A model generated the notes under the pieces. The model saw only the letters and a program-made list of their open reading frames with translations, was not told the DNA's origin and did not search any database. Source: Runella sp. MFBS21 (GTDB lineage Bacteria > Bacteroidota > Bacteroidia > Cytophagales > Spirosomataceae). From it: DNA of 58,441 bases. The position numbers were made by a program, and so were the translations under genes. Below are positions 38,082 through 47,402 of the stretch, piece after piece (position 1 is the stretch's first letter; the number at the start of each line of letters is the position of its first letter). Where the stretch lies: positions 1-58,441 of the forward strand of contig NZ_JARNTW010000030.1 in assembly GCF_029433105.1 (NCBI RefSeq), read 5' to 3'.

Positions 38082-38108
38082 AAAAGCCTAACAATTGCTA
38101 TTAGGATG

Positions 38109-38879
38109 TTAATCTGCATAAGGAGAAGGACTTACGGCAGTCCAGCCCCCGTCTACTACCAACGATTGCCCCGTGATATGACCCGCCAAAGGAGATACTA
38201 AAAATAATGCCGCATGCGCAATATCTTGAACCGTCGCAGGAGTACCTAGTGGTGTGATTTTTCCCCAGGTATCGTTATAATTAGGATCTTCGGCGGTACG
38301 CTCCGTCATCGTTGCACCAGGGGCAACTGTGTTGATGGTGATTTTAAATGGTGAAAGTTCAATTACTAGGCTCTTAGCAAGCATTTCGAGAGCTGCTTTA
38401 GTCATTCCGTATGCTGCTAGGTATTTGTGAGCTTGATGCCCCGTTACAGACGACATTAGTAGCACTCTTCCCCCAGAAGCTTGCTTTCTCATTTGAATGG
38501 CTGCCGCCTGAGTTAAAAAGAAACTCCCCCTCAAATTCAAATCTAATAACTTTTGTAGAGATTCTGGTTGGTATTCAAAAAAGTCCCCAAAAGTAGTGAT
38601 ACCTGCATTAGCGATTATGATGTTGAGTTGACCAAACACTTCTACGGCTTTGTCGACCATTGTACGCACAAAGTCCACATCGGCGGCATTTCCTGACAGT
38701 CCTATGCATCTTTCGTGGCTGACGAGTTTCACGGCTTCTTGAGTAAGGTTTATATCTACATCATTCAGAAGAACAGATGCTCCTTGTGCTACTAATTGTT
38801 TAACAATTTCCAGCCCAATCCCTTGTCCCGCCCCTGTTACGATAGCGACTTGATTACTAAAAATAAACTGTGTATACAT
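38109..38879 (-). CDS. short-chain dehydrogenase/reductase
   Basis: 256-aa NAD(P)-dependent SDR. Cofactor motif VTGAGQGIGLEI near residues 14-25 (TGxxxGxG), NAGITTFG, catalytic Ser in LLMSSVTGHQ, and YGMTKAALEM with the YxxxK pair. C-terminal GHITGQSLVVDGGWT is standard for FabG- or glucose-1-dehydrogenase-like members. Substrate not assignable. Placed between the BASS and LysE genes on the same strand. Confidence 0.9.
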   Translation of the reverse strand: MYTQFIFSNQVAIVTGAGQGIGLEIVKQLVAQGASVLLNDVDINLTQEAVKLVSHERCIGLSGNAADVDFVRTMVDKAVEVFGQLNIIIANAGITTFGDFFEYQPESLQKLLDLNLRGSFFLTQAAAIQMRKQASGGRVLLMSSVTGHQAHKYLAAYGMTKAALEMLAKSLVIELSPFKITINTVAPGATMTERTAEDPNYNDTWGKITPLGTPATVQDIAHAALFLVSPLAGHITGQSLVVDGGWTAVSPSPYAD

Positions 38880-38928
38880 TATGCGCTGTTTGGTATTTAT
38901 TCTAAGCTACTAGAATATAAGGAGAGAT

Positions 38929-39852
38929 TTAGTCTTTGGGTGTTCTTTTACTCCACCAGCTCGCTAGCAGAGATCCTGTAATGTTCATAATAGGGCCAAA
39001 AAGAGCAGGTGCCAACCCCACTGTAGCAACTTTGCCCATTTGTAAGGCAATACCTGAAGCTAATCCCCCATTTTGTAATCCTACCTCAATAGCTACTGTT
39101 CTACAGTCTTGTTCGGGCAGTTTTAGGAGTTTACTACTCCAATATCCTAACAAGTAACCACATAAGTTATGAATGAGAGTACATATTACCAACGCTCCTC
39201 CAACTTTCAATAAACTCTCACGCCCTGCGGCCGTAATAATACAAATAATAAGCGCAATTCCTGCCATTGAAACCAAAGGCATATATCTATTTAAAAAATC
39301 GGCTTGATGTCTAAATAAGCGATTGACTAATAAACCAAGCCCAATGGGTAAAATAATAATCTTCAAAATTTCAATCATCATTTTGAAGAAATCAACTTCA
39401 ATAAATGCACCTCCTAGAAGCTTCATTAATAAAGGAGTAAGCACAGGTGCTAACAGGGTTGCCAACGAAGTAATAGTTAAGGAAAGGGCAACATTGGCCT
39501 TTGCAATATAGGCCATTACATTAGAAGCCAACCCACTTGGAGAGCAACCTATCAAAATAACACCCGCTGCTATTTCGGCCGGAAATTCAAACAATGTAGC
39601 TAATGAAAACCCTATCAATGGCATAATTGTAAACTGACACACAATTCCAATCAATACACTCTTGGGTGATTTTACTACTGCCTCAAAATCTTTAGGACTC
39701 ATAGTAGTCCCCATTCCAAACATAATGATTTGAAGTAAAGGAAGAATAAGACTTTTGAGCTGAAAATCACCAATTTGGGTAAAAGGAGCTGGATAAAACA
39801 TAGCCAATGTAGCAGCTACTACAATCGACAGTGTATAAAGATAATTTTTCAT
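38929..39852 (-). CDS. bile acid:sodium symporter family protein (BASS)
   Basis: 307-aa membrane protein with about ten hydrophobic segments. The family signatures GMGTTMSPKDFEAVVKSPKSVLIGI and LIGCSPSGLASNVMAYIAKANVALSLT, and VEVGLQNGGLA-like AIEVGLQNGGLASGIALQ, are clear. BASS proteins use sodium to take up organic anions such as bile acids, pantoate or keto acids; in bacteria the substrate varies. First gene of the short unit with the SDR and LysE genes. Confidence 0.88.
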   Translation of the reverse strand: MKNYLYTLSIVVAATLAMFYPAPFTQIGDFQLKSLILPLLQIIMFGMGTTMSPKDFEAVVKSPKSVLIGIVCQFTIMPLIGFSLATLFEFPAEIAAGVILIGCSPSGLASNVMAYIAKANVALSLTITSLATLLAPVLTPLLMKLLGGAFIEVDFFKMMIEILKIIILPIGLGLLVNRLFRHQADFLNRYMPLVSMAGIALIICIITAAGRESLLKVGGALVICTLIHNLCGYLLGYWSSKLLKLPEQDCRTVAIEVGLQNGGLASGIALQMGKVATVGLAPALFGPIMNITGSLLASWWSKRTPKD

Positions 39853-39943
39853 GAGAAAGCTAAGAACTTAGAAAGTTTTTATGGATACTTCGATAAGTTC
39901 TTTTAAAAGCAACTCACCCCTTAAATTTACCAAGCTACCAAAC

Positions 39944-39978
39944 AAAAAGCTCCCCAAAAGTAATTTAGGGAGCTTTTT
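39944..39978 (-). terminator. intrinsic terminator of carA
   Basis: AAAAAGCTCCC and GGGAGCTTTTT arms with a 13-nt loop, 18 bp after the carA stop on the minus strand. Confidence 0.8.
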
Positions 39979-39995
39979 AGCATACAATTAGGGTA

Positions 39996-41096
39996 TTAAG
40001 CTTTAAATAACTTCACAAAATCATCAAACAAATAACGTGAATCGTGAGGTCCCGGAGAGGCTTCTGGGTGATATTGTACCGAAAACGCTGGTTTGTCTTT
40101 ACGACGAATCCCTTCTATCGTTTTATCGTTCAAATTAATATGGGTCACCTCTACATCAGGGTGAGCTTCAATTTCAGCCGGACTTACTGCAAAACCGTGG
40201 TTTTGAGATGTAATTTCAGATAGTCCTGTTTGAAGATTTTTGACAGGGTGATTGAGTCCTCTATGACCGTGGTGCATTTTAAAGGTAGAAATCCCACTAG
40301 CAAGACCCAAAATTTGGTGTCCTAAACATATTCCAAACAAGGGCTTATTGGTATCTAAAAATTGTTTTACGGTTTCGACCGCATACGGCATTGCAGCTGG
40401 ATCCCCTGGCCCATTGGAGATAAAAAATCCGTCTGGATTAAACGCCATTACTTCCTCAAAGGATGTTTTTGCAGGAAATACTTTACAAAAGCAGCCACGT
40501 TGCACCAAATTTAAGAGGATACTCTTTTTAATCCCATAATCCATTACTGCAATCCGATATTTTGCAGTAGCTTCATCCCCCATAAAGTACACATCTTTTG
40601 TACTTACAATGGATGACAATTCTAGCCCGTCCATACTAGGGACATCCAGGAGGTGTTCACGCAACGTTTTTTCATCCAAAATTTCGGATGAAATGATAGC
40701 ATTCATTACTCCCTTTTGTCTTACATGCCGAACCAACTGGCGAGTGTCTACATCACTGATTCCGACGATGTTGGCACGTTCAAAATAAGTTTGAAGAGAA
40801 AAATCCGCAGTTTTACGAGAATAAATCTGAGAAAACGAATTACAAACCATTCCGCTAATTTTAATCGAGCTGGATTCTTCTTCATTTTCTAGTTGTACCC
40901 CATAGTTTCCGATATGAGAGGTCGTATTTATGACGATTTGCCCAAAGTATGAAGGATCCGTATAAATTTCCTGATATCCGGTCATACCTGTGTTAAAGCA
41001 AATCTCCCCTCCCATGGTGCCAATTTTACCTAGTGCAGTCCCTCTAAGGGCTGTCCCATCTTCCAGAAGTAATAATGCAGGTTGTCTAGAACTCAT
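39996..41096 (-). CDS. carA: carbamoyl-phosphate synthase small subunit
   Basis: Glutamine amidotransferase subunit feeding ammonia to CarB for arginine and pyrimidine synthesis, 366 aa. The class I triad is complete: nucleophile Cys257 (FGICLGHQ), His343 and Glu345 (VQYHPEASPGP). N-terminal LLLEDGTALRGTALGKIGTMGGEICFNTGMTGYQEIYTDPSY is family-typical. carB is not adjacent. It lies downstream of the ribosomal cluster but is separated from rplQ by a strong terminator. Confidence 0.95.
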   Translation of the reverse strand: MSSRQPALLLLEDGTALRGTALGKIGTMGGEICFNTGMTGYQEIYTDPSYFGQIVINTTSHIGNYGVQLENEEESSSIKISGMVCNSFSQIYSRKTADFSLQTYFERANIVGISDVDTRQLVRHVRQKGVMNAIISSEILDEKTLREHLLDVPSMDGLELSSIVSTKDVYFMGDEATAKYRIAVMDYGIKKSILLNLVQRGCFCKVFPAKTSFEEVMAFNPDGFFISNGPGDPAAMPYAVETVKQFLDTNKPLFGICLGHQILGLASGISTFKMHHGHRGLNHPVKNLQTGLSEITSQNHGFAVSPAEIEAHPDVEVTHINLNDKTIEGIRRKDKPAFSVQYHPEASPGPHDSRYLFDDFVKLFKA

Positions 41097-41140
41097 TTTT
41101 TATTTAGTAATTGAGAATTGTTGCTACAAATTTCAAAAAA

Positions 41141-41168
41141 AAGGGGCTAAACTTTCGTTTAACCCCTT
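41141..41168 (-). terminator. terminator at the end of the ribosomal cluster, after rplQ
   Basis: Read on the minus strand: AAGGGGTTAAAC, GAAA loop, GTTTAGCCCCTT, then eight T. One G-T pair in the stem. It lies 48 bp after the rplQ stop and before carA. Confidence 0.85.
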
Positions 41169-41215
41169 CTGTATTTTAATTTTTCTTCATTTTTTTTTAT
41201 TTTTTATGAGAAAAA

Positions 41216-41989
41216 TTATTCTTGACCAGCGTTTAATTCGTCTTGCCAAGTTTTCAATTCATCAAACTTCCCGTCACGCGCAAGGGCAGCTTGTTGCGGC
41301 CAAGTCGCTGGACTTTTCGAGCCAATACCAGCTTCAGATACAATTTTCTGAATTTCTTCAGGAGTCATGTCTGCCAGTTGAGCAAAGGTGCTCACACCTG
41401 CGCTAACTAAAGCGGCGGCGATTTTAGGTCCAATCCCCTCAATAATCTCTAAATCATCAGCGGCTTCTGTGGCAGCTTCCTCAGTAGCAGGGGCTTCTTC
41501 GATTACAGTAGGTGCAGCTTTTACTTCTACAGCTGAGGTTTCTGGCTCATCTTGAGAAGAAGCTTTTTTACCTCCACGACGGCTACGACGAGTTTTAGTA
41601 GCTTTCTCTTCAACTGCTGTTAGAAGAGTTTCGTTAAAGTCAACTAGCTCAATCAAGCATATTTCAGCCGCATCTCCTTGACGAGTACCCAATTTAATGA
41701 TACGAGTGTATCCACCGGGACGGTCAGCGATTTTGTCAGATACAGTACTGAAAAGTTCTTTGATAACCTCTTTTTCAGGGATATAAGAAAAAACAATACG
41801 ACGATTGTGGGTGTTGTCTTCCTTAGCCCGTGTCAAAATTGGTTCTACAAATTTTTTAAGCTCTTTTGCTTTCGCCAAGGTAGTTTGGATACGCTTGTGC
41901 AAAATCAACGATGCAGCCATGTTTCGCAACAACGCACTACGGTGCGATGAGGTACGACCTAAATGGTTGTCTTTTTTACCGTGTCTCAT
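41216..41989 (-). CDS. rplQ: 50S ribosomal protein L17 with C-terminal helix-hairpin-helix extension
   Basis: 257 aa, about twice the usual length. Residues 1-125 are a normal L17 ([62 protein letters not shown]). A basic [11 protein letters not shown] stretch and an Ala/Glu-rich linker (about 145-178) follow. The end (181-257) is an extra domain, [19 protein letters not shown], then [17 protein letters not shown], the helix-hairpin-helix pattern of nucleic-acid-binding or oligomerising proteins. It begins 112 bp after rpoA, with an intrinsic terminator in the gap. Confidence 0.93.
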   Translation of the reverse strand: MRHGKKDNHLGRTSSHRSALLRNMAASLILHKRIQTTLAKAKELKKFVEPILTRAKEDNTHNRRIVFSYIPEKEVIKELFSTVSDKIADRPGGYTRIIKLGTRQGDAAEICLIELVDFNETLLTAVEEKATKTRRSRRGGKKASSQDEPETSAVEVKAAPTVIEEAPATEEAATEAADDLEIIEGIGPKIAAALVSAGVSTFAQLADMTPEEIQKIVSEAGIGSKSPATWPQQAALARDGKFDELKTWQDELNAGQE

Positions 41990-42071
41990 TGGTTTGAGTT
42001 TGAGATTAGCTTCGAGCGGCGATTTACGCGCTTCAGAATACTAACCGGTGAAATAATTTGTTAAAAAAAAC

Positions 42072-42093
42072 TAAGATGTGACAACACATCTTA
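42072..42093 (-). terminator. intrinsic terminator between rpoA and rplQ
   Basis: Minus strand: TAAGATGTG, TTGT loop, CACATCTTA, then GTTTTTTTTAA. Perfect 9-bp stem with a long U-run 9 bp after the rpoA stop, inside what is normally one operon. Confidence 0.75.
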
Positions 42094-42101
42094 CATTAAC
42101 A

Positions 42102-43091
42102 CTAATCCTCGTCTAAGCGGTACTTCGCAACGTCCATACCGAAAACAAGGTTTTTTTCTGCCACAAGCTGTTCCAATTCTGTTAAAGATTTTTTACCAAA
42201 ATTACGGAACTTCATCATGTCAGCTACTTCTAATTTGACAAGATCCCCTAGAGATTTGATGTCTGCTGATTTAAGGCAGTTGTAAGCCCGCACAGACAAA
42301 TCAAGGTCAGCAAGAGGTGTTTTCAAAAGCTTACGCATACGAAGCATTTCTTCGTCTACTTCGCTTACTTCATCATTTTTCTGAGTTTCAAACGTCATAG
42401 TTTGATCAGAGAACAACATGAAGTGTTGAATCAAAATGTAAGCAGCTCCTTTCAAAGCTTCTTCAGGGTGAATAGACCCGTCGGTAGTTACTTCAATGAG
42501 CAGTTTTTCGTAGTCAGTTTTCTGTTCTACACGCGTATTTTCAACGCTATACTTAACATTTTTAATGGGCGTATAAATCGCATCAATAGGAATGTGCCCT
42601 ATCGGCAATTCCATGTTGCGCGGTTCGTCCGCAGGTACATATCCACGACCCTTCTCAAGGATGATTTCCATCTCGAAAGTAATCTGGTCGTCGATGTGGC
42701 AAATAACTAAATCGGGGTTTAAAACCTGAAATGAAGAGGTAAACTTAGCAATATCGCCAGCGGTTACGACTGATTGGTTCTTAACACTTACCGTGATTTT
42801 GTTATCAACCAATTCCGAAACCTTTTTAAAGCGTACCATTTTAAGGTTCAGCACGATTTCGGTAACATCTTCCACCACTCCTTCGATTGAGGAAAACTCA
42901 TGAAGTACACTGGGGAATTTTACACTAATGATAGCGTACCCCTCAAGTGATGAAAGCAAAATACGGCGCAACGCATTTCCGATTGTTACGCCAAAACCTT
43001 TTTCAAGAGGCTTGAACTCAAACAACCCGTGAAAATCGTCGGCTTTTTCCATTACGACTTTGTCGGGCATTTGGAATGCTAAAATAGACAT
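42102..43091 (-). CDS. rpoA: DNA-directed RNA polymerase alpha subunit
   Basis: 329 aa from ATG 43091 ([16 protein letters not shown]), the normal length. A frame extends to 43190 but adds 33 atypical residues over the leader hairpins. N-terminal assembly domain: [28 protein letters not shown]-terminal domain: [29 protein letters not shown] and the [13 protein letters not shown] helix pair. It lies 126 bp downstream of rpsD with two hairpins in between. Confidence 0.97.
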   Translation of the reverse strand: MSILAFQMPDKVVMEKADDFHGLFEFKPLEKGFGVTIGNALRRILLSSLEGYAIISVKFPSVLHEFSSIEGVVEDVTEIVLNLKMVRFKKVSELVDNKITVSVKNQSVVTAGDIAKFTSSFQVLNPDLVICHIDDQITFEMEIILEKGRGYVPADEPRNMELPIGHIPIDAIYTPIKNVKYSVENTRVEQKTDYEKLLIEVTTDGSIHPEEALKGAAYILIQHFMLFSDQTMTFETQKNDEVSEVDEEMLRMRKLLKTPLADLDLSVRAYNCLKSADIKSLGDLVKLEVADMMKFRNFGKKSLTELEQLVAEKNLVFGMDVAKYRLDED

Positions 43092-43140
43092 AGGATTAGC
43101 AGTTTTTTTAGAGTCCGAAGTGTGGCAATAAGCCAAAAAA

Positions 43141-43160
43141 GTATGTTTTACTAAACATAC
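43141..43160 (-). terminator. terminator-like hairpin between rpsD and rpoA
   Basis: Minus strand: GTATGTTT, AGTA loop, AAACATAC, then TTTTTTGG. Perfect 8-bp A/U-rich stem followed by six U, about 50 nt before the rpoA start. Being A/U-rich, it may be a partial terminator. Confidence 0.5.
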
Positions 43161-43166
43161 AAAAAC

Positions 43167-43203
43167 AAAACCCTTGACGTGGAACCCCACCCCAATGGGT
43201 TTT
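43167..43203 (-). promoter_or_regulatory. leader hairpin after rpsD
   Basis: Minus strand arms AAAACCC (43203-43197) and GGGTTTT (43173-43167) enclose an inner GTGG/CCAC pair. It begins 14 nt after the rpsD stop, just before the second hairpin at 43141-43160. Pairing is seen; the role is inferred. Confidence 0.4.
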
Positions 43204-43217
43204 GCAATACTTTAAAG

Positions 43218-43829
43218 TTACTTCGAGTACAATTCGACGATGGCTTGCTCGTTGACATTCTCAGGAATCTGATCACGTTCCGGATACTGAACAAACTTAC
43301 CAACCATTAAAGAGTTATCCCATTCAAGCCAGTTAAAACGCTTAGCTGCAGCTGTACGTGCAACCAAACTAGCTGTAATAGCCTCGAGTGATTTTGATTT
43401 TTCACGTACTCCAACTACTTGCCCTGGGCGAAGCGAAAATGAAGGAACGTTTACAACTTCACCATCAATAGTGATGTGCTTGTGAGTTACTAACTGACGA
43501 GCAGCGCGGCGAGTGGGAGCGATACCCAAACGATACACTGTATTATCCAAACGTGCTTCGCACAATTTGAGCAAGTTTTCACCAGTAATACCTTCACGTA
43601 CTGCTGCGCGATGAAACAAGTTACGGAATTGGCGTTCCAAAATACCGTAAGTATATTTCACTTTTTGTTTTTCTTGTAGCTGAAGTGCGTATTCAGACTT
43701 TTTGCTACGACGACCACGGCCATGCTGACCGGGAGGATAATTTTTCTTATTCAACGCCTTGCTTGGCCCCATGATGGGTTCACCAAAACGGCGTGAAATT
43801 TTTGACTTTGGACCTGTATAACGTGCCAT
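43218..43829 (-). CDS. rpsD: 30S ribosomal protein S4
   Basis: 203-aa primary 16S rRNA-binding protein. [50 protein letters not shown] is the standard N-terminus, and the S4 RNA-binding domain [38 protein letters not shown] follows at about 92-130. In E. coli S4 is the translational repressor of the alpha operon. Here a nested hairpin sits directly upstream. Confidence 0.97.
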   Translation of the reverse strand: MARYTGPKSKISRRFGEPIMGPSKALNKKNYPPGQHGRGRRSKKSEYALQLQEKQKVKYTYGILERQFRNLFHRAAVREGITGENLLKLCEARLDNTVYRLGIAPTRRAARQLVTHKHITIDGEVVNVPSFSLRPGQVVGVREKSKSLEAITASLVARTAAAKRFNWLEWDNSLMVGKFVQYPERDQIPENVNEQAIVELYSK

Positions 43830-43860
43830 TTGAATTGAATTAATTTAAACACAAAAATTA

Positions 43861-43913
43861 CCGTATGAACAATCCTGCAACCCCAGTGTCCAAATTGCGG
43901 ATTGTCCTTACGG
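43861..43913 (-). promoter_or_regulatory. nested hairpin directly upstream of rpsD, candidate autoregulatory leader
   Basis: Within the 103-nt rpsK-rpsD gap, 31 nt before the rpsD ATG. RNA pairing: CCGUA with UACGG, a 3x3 internal loop (AGG/UCA), ACAAUCC with GGAUUGU, a 1-nt bulge, GCAA with UUGC, and a 14-nt loop (UUUGGACACUGGGG). Sixteen pairs in total. No strong U-run follows, so it is unlikely to be just a terminator. Confidence 0.6.
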
Positions 43914-43932
43914 CTTTATAAAAACTTAGTAC

Positions 43933-44328
43933 TTATACTCTTCTACGTTTGGGGGGACGGCAACCATTGTGAGGTAGTGGAGTAATATCCTTGATAGTTG
44001 TTACTTCAATACCCACGTTTTGTACAGTACGAATCGCCGATTCACGACCAGAACCTGGTCCTTTAACAAACACCTCAGCTTTGCGCATTCCTAAGTCATA
44101 TGCTACTTGAGCGCAGCTTTGAGCTGCTGTTTGTGCAGCATAAGGGGTATTTTTCTTAGAGCCTTTGAAGCCCATTTTACCAGCAGATGCCCAAGAAATC
44201 ACTTGTCCTGACAAATTGGTAACTGAGATAATGATGTTGTTAAATGAAGCTTTGATATGGACTTGGCCAACTTGCTCCACCTGTACAATGCGTTTTTTAG
44301 CTTTATCTTTACGCTTATTTTGAGCCAT
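43933..44328 (-). CDS. rpsK: 30S ribosomal protein S11
   Basis: 131-aa platform protein of the small subunit. [44 protein letters not shown] and the C-terminal [15 protein letters not shown] are diagnostic. It is 89 bp after rpsM and 103 bp before rpsD. Confidence 0.97.
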   Translation of the reverse strand: MAQNKRKDKAKKRIVQVEQVGQVHIKASFNNIIISVTNLSGQVISWASAGKMGFKGSKKNTPYAAQTAAQSCAQVAYDLGMRKAEVFVKGPGSGRESAIRTVQNVGIEVTTIKDITPLPHNGCRPPKRRRV

Positions 44329-44417
44329 TTTATTATTCAGGTTGAATGTTATTAGCTACTTGTATTCGTTAATTAAAATTATAACCAATTACTCACAAAT
44401 AACTTTTAACTCAATTA

Positions 44418-44795
44418 CTACTTAGTAGCTTTTTTCTTGTTGGCCACTGTCTTACGTTTTCCTTTACGCGTGCGGCTATTGTTTTTTGTTCTCTGACCAC
44501 GTACAGGCAAACCTTTACGATGGCGCAAACCACGATAGCAACCAATATCCATAAGGCGCTTGATGCTCAACTGAATTTCTGAGCGAAGAGTTCCTTCTGT
44601 GTTATATTCACCGTTAATGATCGCCCGGATAGCGTTTGCTTCCTCATCAGACCATTCAGCTACTTTTTTGTCTAAATTAACTCCGGCCTTCTCCAATATT
44701 TTACGAGAAGAGCTACGTCCGATTCCGTAAATGTAAGTTAACGAAATTTCACCGCGTTTTTTATCCGGAATGTCAACACCTGCAATACGTGCCAT
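44418..44795 (-). CDS. rpsM: 30S ribosomal protein S13
   Basis: 125-aa head protein of the small subunit that contacts the 50S subunit and P-site t[33 protein letters not shown] and the [24 protein letters not shown] segment are characteristic. Directly after rpmJ (9-bp gap). Confidence 0.97.
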   Translation of the reverse strand: MARIAGVDIPDKKRGEISLTYIYGIGRSSSRKILEKAGVNLDKKVAEWSDEEANAIRAIINGEYNTEGTLRSEIQLSIKRLMDIGCYRGLRHRKGLPVRGQRTKNNSRTRKGKRKTVANKKKATK

Positions 44796-44804
44796 ATCTT
44801 ATAA

Positions 44805-44921
44805 TTATCCTTGTCTTTGTTTGTACTTGGGATTTTTCTTATTGATAACGTAAAGTTTCCCTTTACGGCGAATCACTTTACATTCAGCACTGCGCTTTTT
44901 AATAGACGCTTTAACTTTCAT
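44805..44921 (-). CDS. rpmJ: 50S ribosomal protein L36
   Basis: 38-aa protein found by hand translation: [14 protein letters not shown], then [16 protein letters not shown] and PKYKQRQG. Of the four zinc ligands of classical L36 (C, C, C, H) only Cys14 is kept; the others are Ser11, Asn and Tyr, so this is the zinc-independent form. Its place between infA and rpsM is the standard one. Confidence 0.95.
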   Translation of the reverse strand: MKVKASIKKRSAECKVIRRKGKLYVINKKNPKYKQRQG

Positions 44922-45012
44922 TGTTGTATTTGATTTTGGATTTAAGACTTTGAAACAATAGAATCTCTAAAAAAAAGTATTCTAAAATTCGCTATCTACC
45001 ATCAAGTTACTG

Positions 45013-45231
45013 TTATTTATATCGGTAAATTATCCGAGCTTTAGACAAATCATAGGGTGACATTTCTAATTTAACTCGGTCACCTTGCAAGATTTTAATG
45101 TAATTCATTCTCATCTTACCCGAAATATGGGCGATTACTTCGTGCTTGTTTTCAAGTTGTACTCTAAACATAGCATTTGATAATGCCTCTACAATAATTC
45201 CATCTACTTCGATAAGTCCTTGTTTTGCCAT
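45013..45231 (-). CDS. infA: translation initiation factor IF-1
   Basis: 72-aa OB-fold factor that binds the 30S A site during initiation. [67 protein letters not shown] is full length and canonical. It is 22 bp after map and 91 bp before rpmJ. Confidence 0.97.
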   Translation of the reverse strand: MAKQGLIEVDGIIVEALSNAMFRVQLENKHEVIAHISGKMRMNYIKILQGDRVKLEMSPYDLSKARIIYRYK

Positions 45232-45253
45232 ATACAGCTTTTTGGTAAGAAAG

Positions 45254-46057
45254 TTAGACGCTTACCATTAACGTCGTGTTTTCGGTTACTTCTTCTATAT
45301 ATTTAAACGTGGTCAAAATCTCGGCTTTCCCTTTTCGAACCAATACAGTGTGCTCAAAATGAGCGGCAGGTTTACGGTCGGCAGTGCGTATTGTCCATCC
45401 GTCTTTTTCCTGCACTACTGTACGCTTTCCAAGGGTTATCATAGGTTCTATGGCTATCACAATCCCTTCTTTTAGCTTTGGGCCTTGACCTTTCTTTCCA
45501 TAATTAGGAACCTCGGGGCTTTCGTGGAGGTTTCGACCTACGCCATGCCCCACTAACTCTCTAACCACCCCATAACCAAAACGCTCAACATATGACTGAA
45601 TAGCAAATCCTATATCTCCTACACTTTTTCCTTCTACCGCTTGTTCTATACCTAAATAGAGCGATTGCTTTGTACGTTTTAGCAGATTCATCGCTTCTGT
45701 ACTTACGGTACCCACGGGGTAAGTATAAGCACTATCGCTATGAAATCCGTGTAATTTCACACCGCAGTCGATTGATATTATATCTCCTTCTTTCAATACA
45801 TACTGGCTTGGAAAACCATGTACTACTGTTTCGTTGAGAGATATACAAAGCGAAGCTGGGAAGCCGTTATACCCCTTAAAAGAAGGTATACCTTTATTGT
45901 CTCTTATATATTCGTCTGCTATTTTATCTAATTGCTTAGTAGTAACCCCTGGTTTTATCCATTTAGCTACTTCAGCATGCGTTTTCCCTAATACTTGTGC
46001 GCTTTCCTTAATCAGTAAGACTTCTTCTTCTGATTTTAGAAACATCATCTTTGACAT
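45254..46057 (-). CDS. map: methionine aminopeptidase, type I
   Basis: 267-aa metalloprotease removing N-terminal Met from new proteins. The five metal ligands are seen: two Asp in [19 protein letters not shown], His in [20 protein letters not shown], Glu in IVIAIEPMI, and Glu in [10 protein letters not shown]. There is no N-terminal zinc-finger extension. Its ATG overlaps the secY stop by one base (TAATG), so translation is coupled. adk, common between secY and map in other phyla, is absent. Confidence 0.96.
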   Translation of the reverse strand: MSKMMFLKSEEEVLLIKESAQVLGKTHAEVAKWIKPGVTTKQLDKIADEYIRDNKGIPSFKGYNGFPASLCISLNETVVHGFPSQYVLKEGDIISIDCGVKLHGFHSDSAYTYPVGTVSTEAMNLLKRTKQSLYLGIEQAVEGKSVGDIGFAIQSYVERFGYGVVRELVGHGVGRNLHESPEVPNYGKKGQGPKLKEGIVIAIEPMITLGKRTVVQEKDGWTIRTADRKPAAHFEHTVLVRKGKAEILTTFKYIEEVTENTTLMVSV

Positions 46058-47370
46058 TAGGCAGCAACTGTTTCTGTACGACCTTTTACACGTCCAGATT
46101 TCATCAAACCTTCGTATCTCTTCATCAAGAGATAGCTTTCAACTTGCTGGAGTGTATCCAAAACAACTCCCACAAGGATAAGTAATGACGTACCACCAAA
46201 GAATTGAGCAAATTCACGTGTCATACCGGTCAAACTTGCCAGAGATGGTAAAATAGCTACAACTGCTAACAAAATACCACCTGGTAAAGTAATCCTGTCA
46301 AGAACGGTTGCGATAAAGTCCGATGTTGCTAAACCAGGTTTAACACCCGGAATAAATCCACCTCCACGTTTCATATCGTCTGCGATTTGCTGTGGATTAA
46401 TTGCAATTGCAGTGTAAAAGAAGGTGAATACAATAATCAACGTTGCAAAAAGGCCATTGTACTGCCAAGTCGTATAATCATTGAATATAGTTGCAATAGA
46501 ACTAGCGAAGTCACTCTTTTCTGCAAAAAGCCCTGCTACTAAAGAAGGGATAAACATTAATGCCTGAGCAAAAATGATAGGCATTACTCCTGAGGTATTA
46601 AGCTTAAGAGGAAGATATTGTCTTTGGCCTCCCATTACTTTATTACCAACTACTTGTTTGGCATATTGAATAGGGATTCGGCGAACGGCCTGTGTTAGTG
46701 CTACAGCAAACATTACCACTAAGAATAAGGCCACTATTTCTAGTACAAAAATCAAAGCTTCACCTGAACCTCTCGAAGATGCTTCCTGAAAGATAGCTTT
46801 AGGAAAACGAGAAACAATACCAATCATGATAAGCATGGAAGTACCATTTCCTATTCCCTTGTCTGTAATTCTTTCTCCTAACCACATACAAAAAATAGTA
46901 CCAGCAGTAAGAATGAACACAGAGGATATCGTAAACGAGGCCCGACTGATAAGTAACGCATCTGTCGAGATTGTCGTTTGCAAATAACTAATCGATTGTG
47001 CAATAGTTACAAAAATCGTAAGTACTCGCGTGATTTGGTTCAGTTTTTTCCGCCCAGACTCGCCTTCTTTCTGCATTTTTTGAAAATAAGGCAAAGCCAT
47101 TGTCAAAAGCTGGATAGCAATTGAAGCAGAAATATAAGGCATAATACCTAATGCAAAGATTGAAGCTTTGCTAAATGCCCCCCCTAAAAAGGTATCTAGT
47201 AACCCTAATAGGCCACCGGTATCGATGTTAAGCTTTGATTCGTCTACACCCGGTAGTACAATATAATAACCTAATCGATAGACTGAAATCAAGAGAAGAG
47301 TGTAGAGAATACGATTTCTCAACTCTTCAATTGAAAAGATATTTTTTAAGGTCTGTATAAACCGTTTCAT
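46057..47370 (-). CDS. secY: preprotein translocase subunit SecY
   Basis: 437-aa channel of the Sec translocon with about ten membrane segments. N-terminal RNRILYTLLLISVYRLGYYIVLPGVD, plug and TM2 region PYISASIAIQLLTMALPYFQKMQKEGE, the GIGNGTSMLIMIGIV segment, and cytosolic loop residues (GGGFIPGVKPGLATSDF) are typical. A full promoter match lies in the 58-bp gap before it. Confidence 0.97.
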   Translation of the reverse strand: MKRFIQTLKNIFSIEELRNRILYTLLLISVYRLGYYIVLPGVDESKLNIDTGGLLGLLDTFLGGAFSKASIFALGIMPYISASIAIQLLTMALPYFQKMQKEGESGRKKLNQITRVLTIFVTIAQSISYLQTTISTDALLISRASFTISSVFILTAGTIFCMWLGERITDKGIGNGTSMLIMIGIVSRFPKAIFQEASSRGSGEALIFVLEIVALFLVVMFAVALTQAVRRIPIQYAKQVVGNKVMGGQRQYLPLKLNTSGVMPIIFAQALMFIPSLVAGLFAEKSDFASSIATIFNDYTTWQYNGLFATLIIVFTFFYTAIAINPQQIADDMKRGGGFIPGVKPGLATSDFIATVLDRITLPGGILLAVVAILPSLASLTGMTREFAQFFGGTSLLILVGVVLDTLQQVESYLLMKRYEGLMKSGRVKGRTETVAA

Positions 47371-47402
47371 GCGTTTTTAGATTTACCTGTGAAAAAATCA
47401 GG

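Noticed and set aside
43092..43190. Longer rpoA start
   Set aside because: It adds 33 residues not found in alpha subunits and covers two RNA hairpins.
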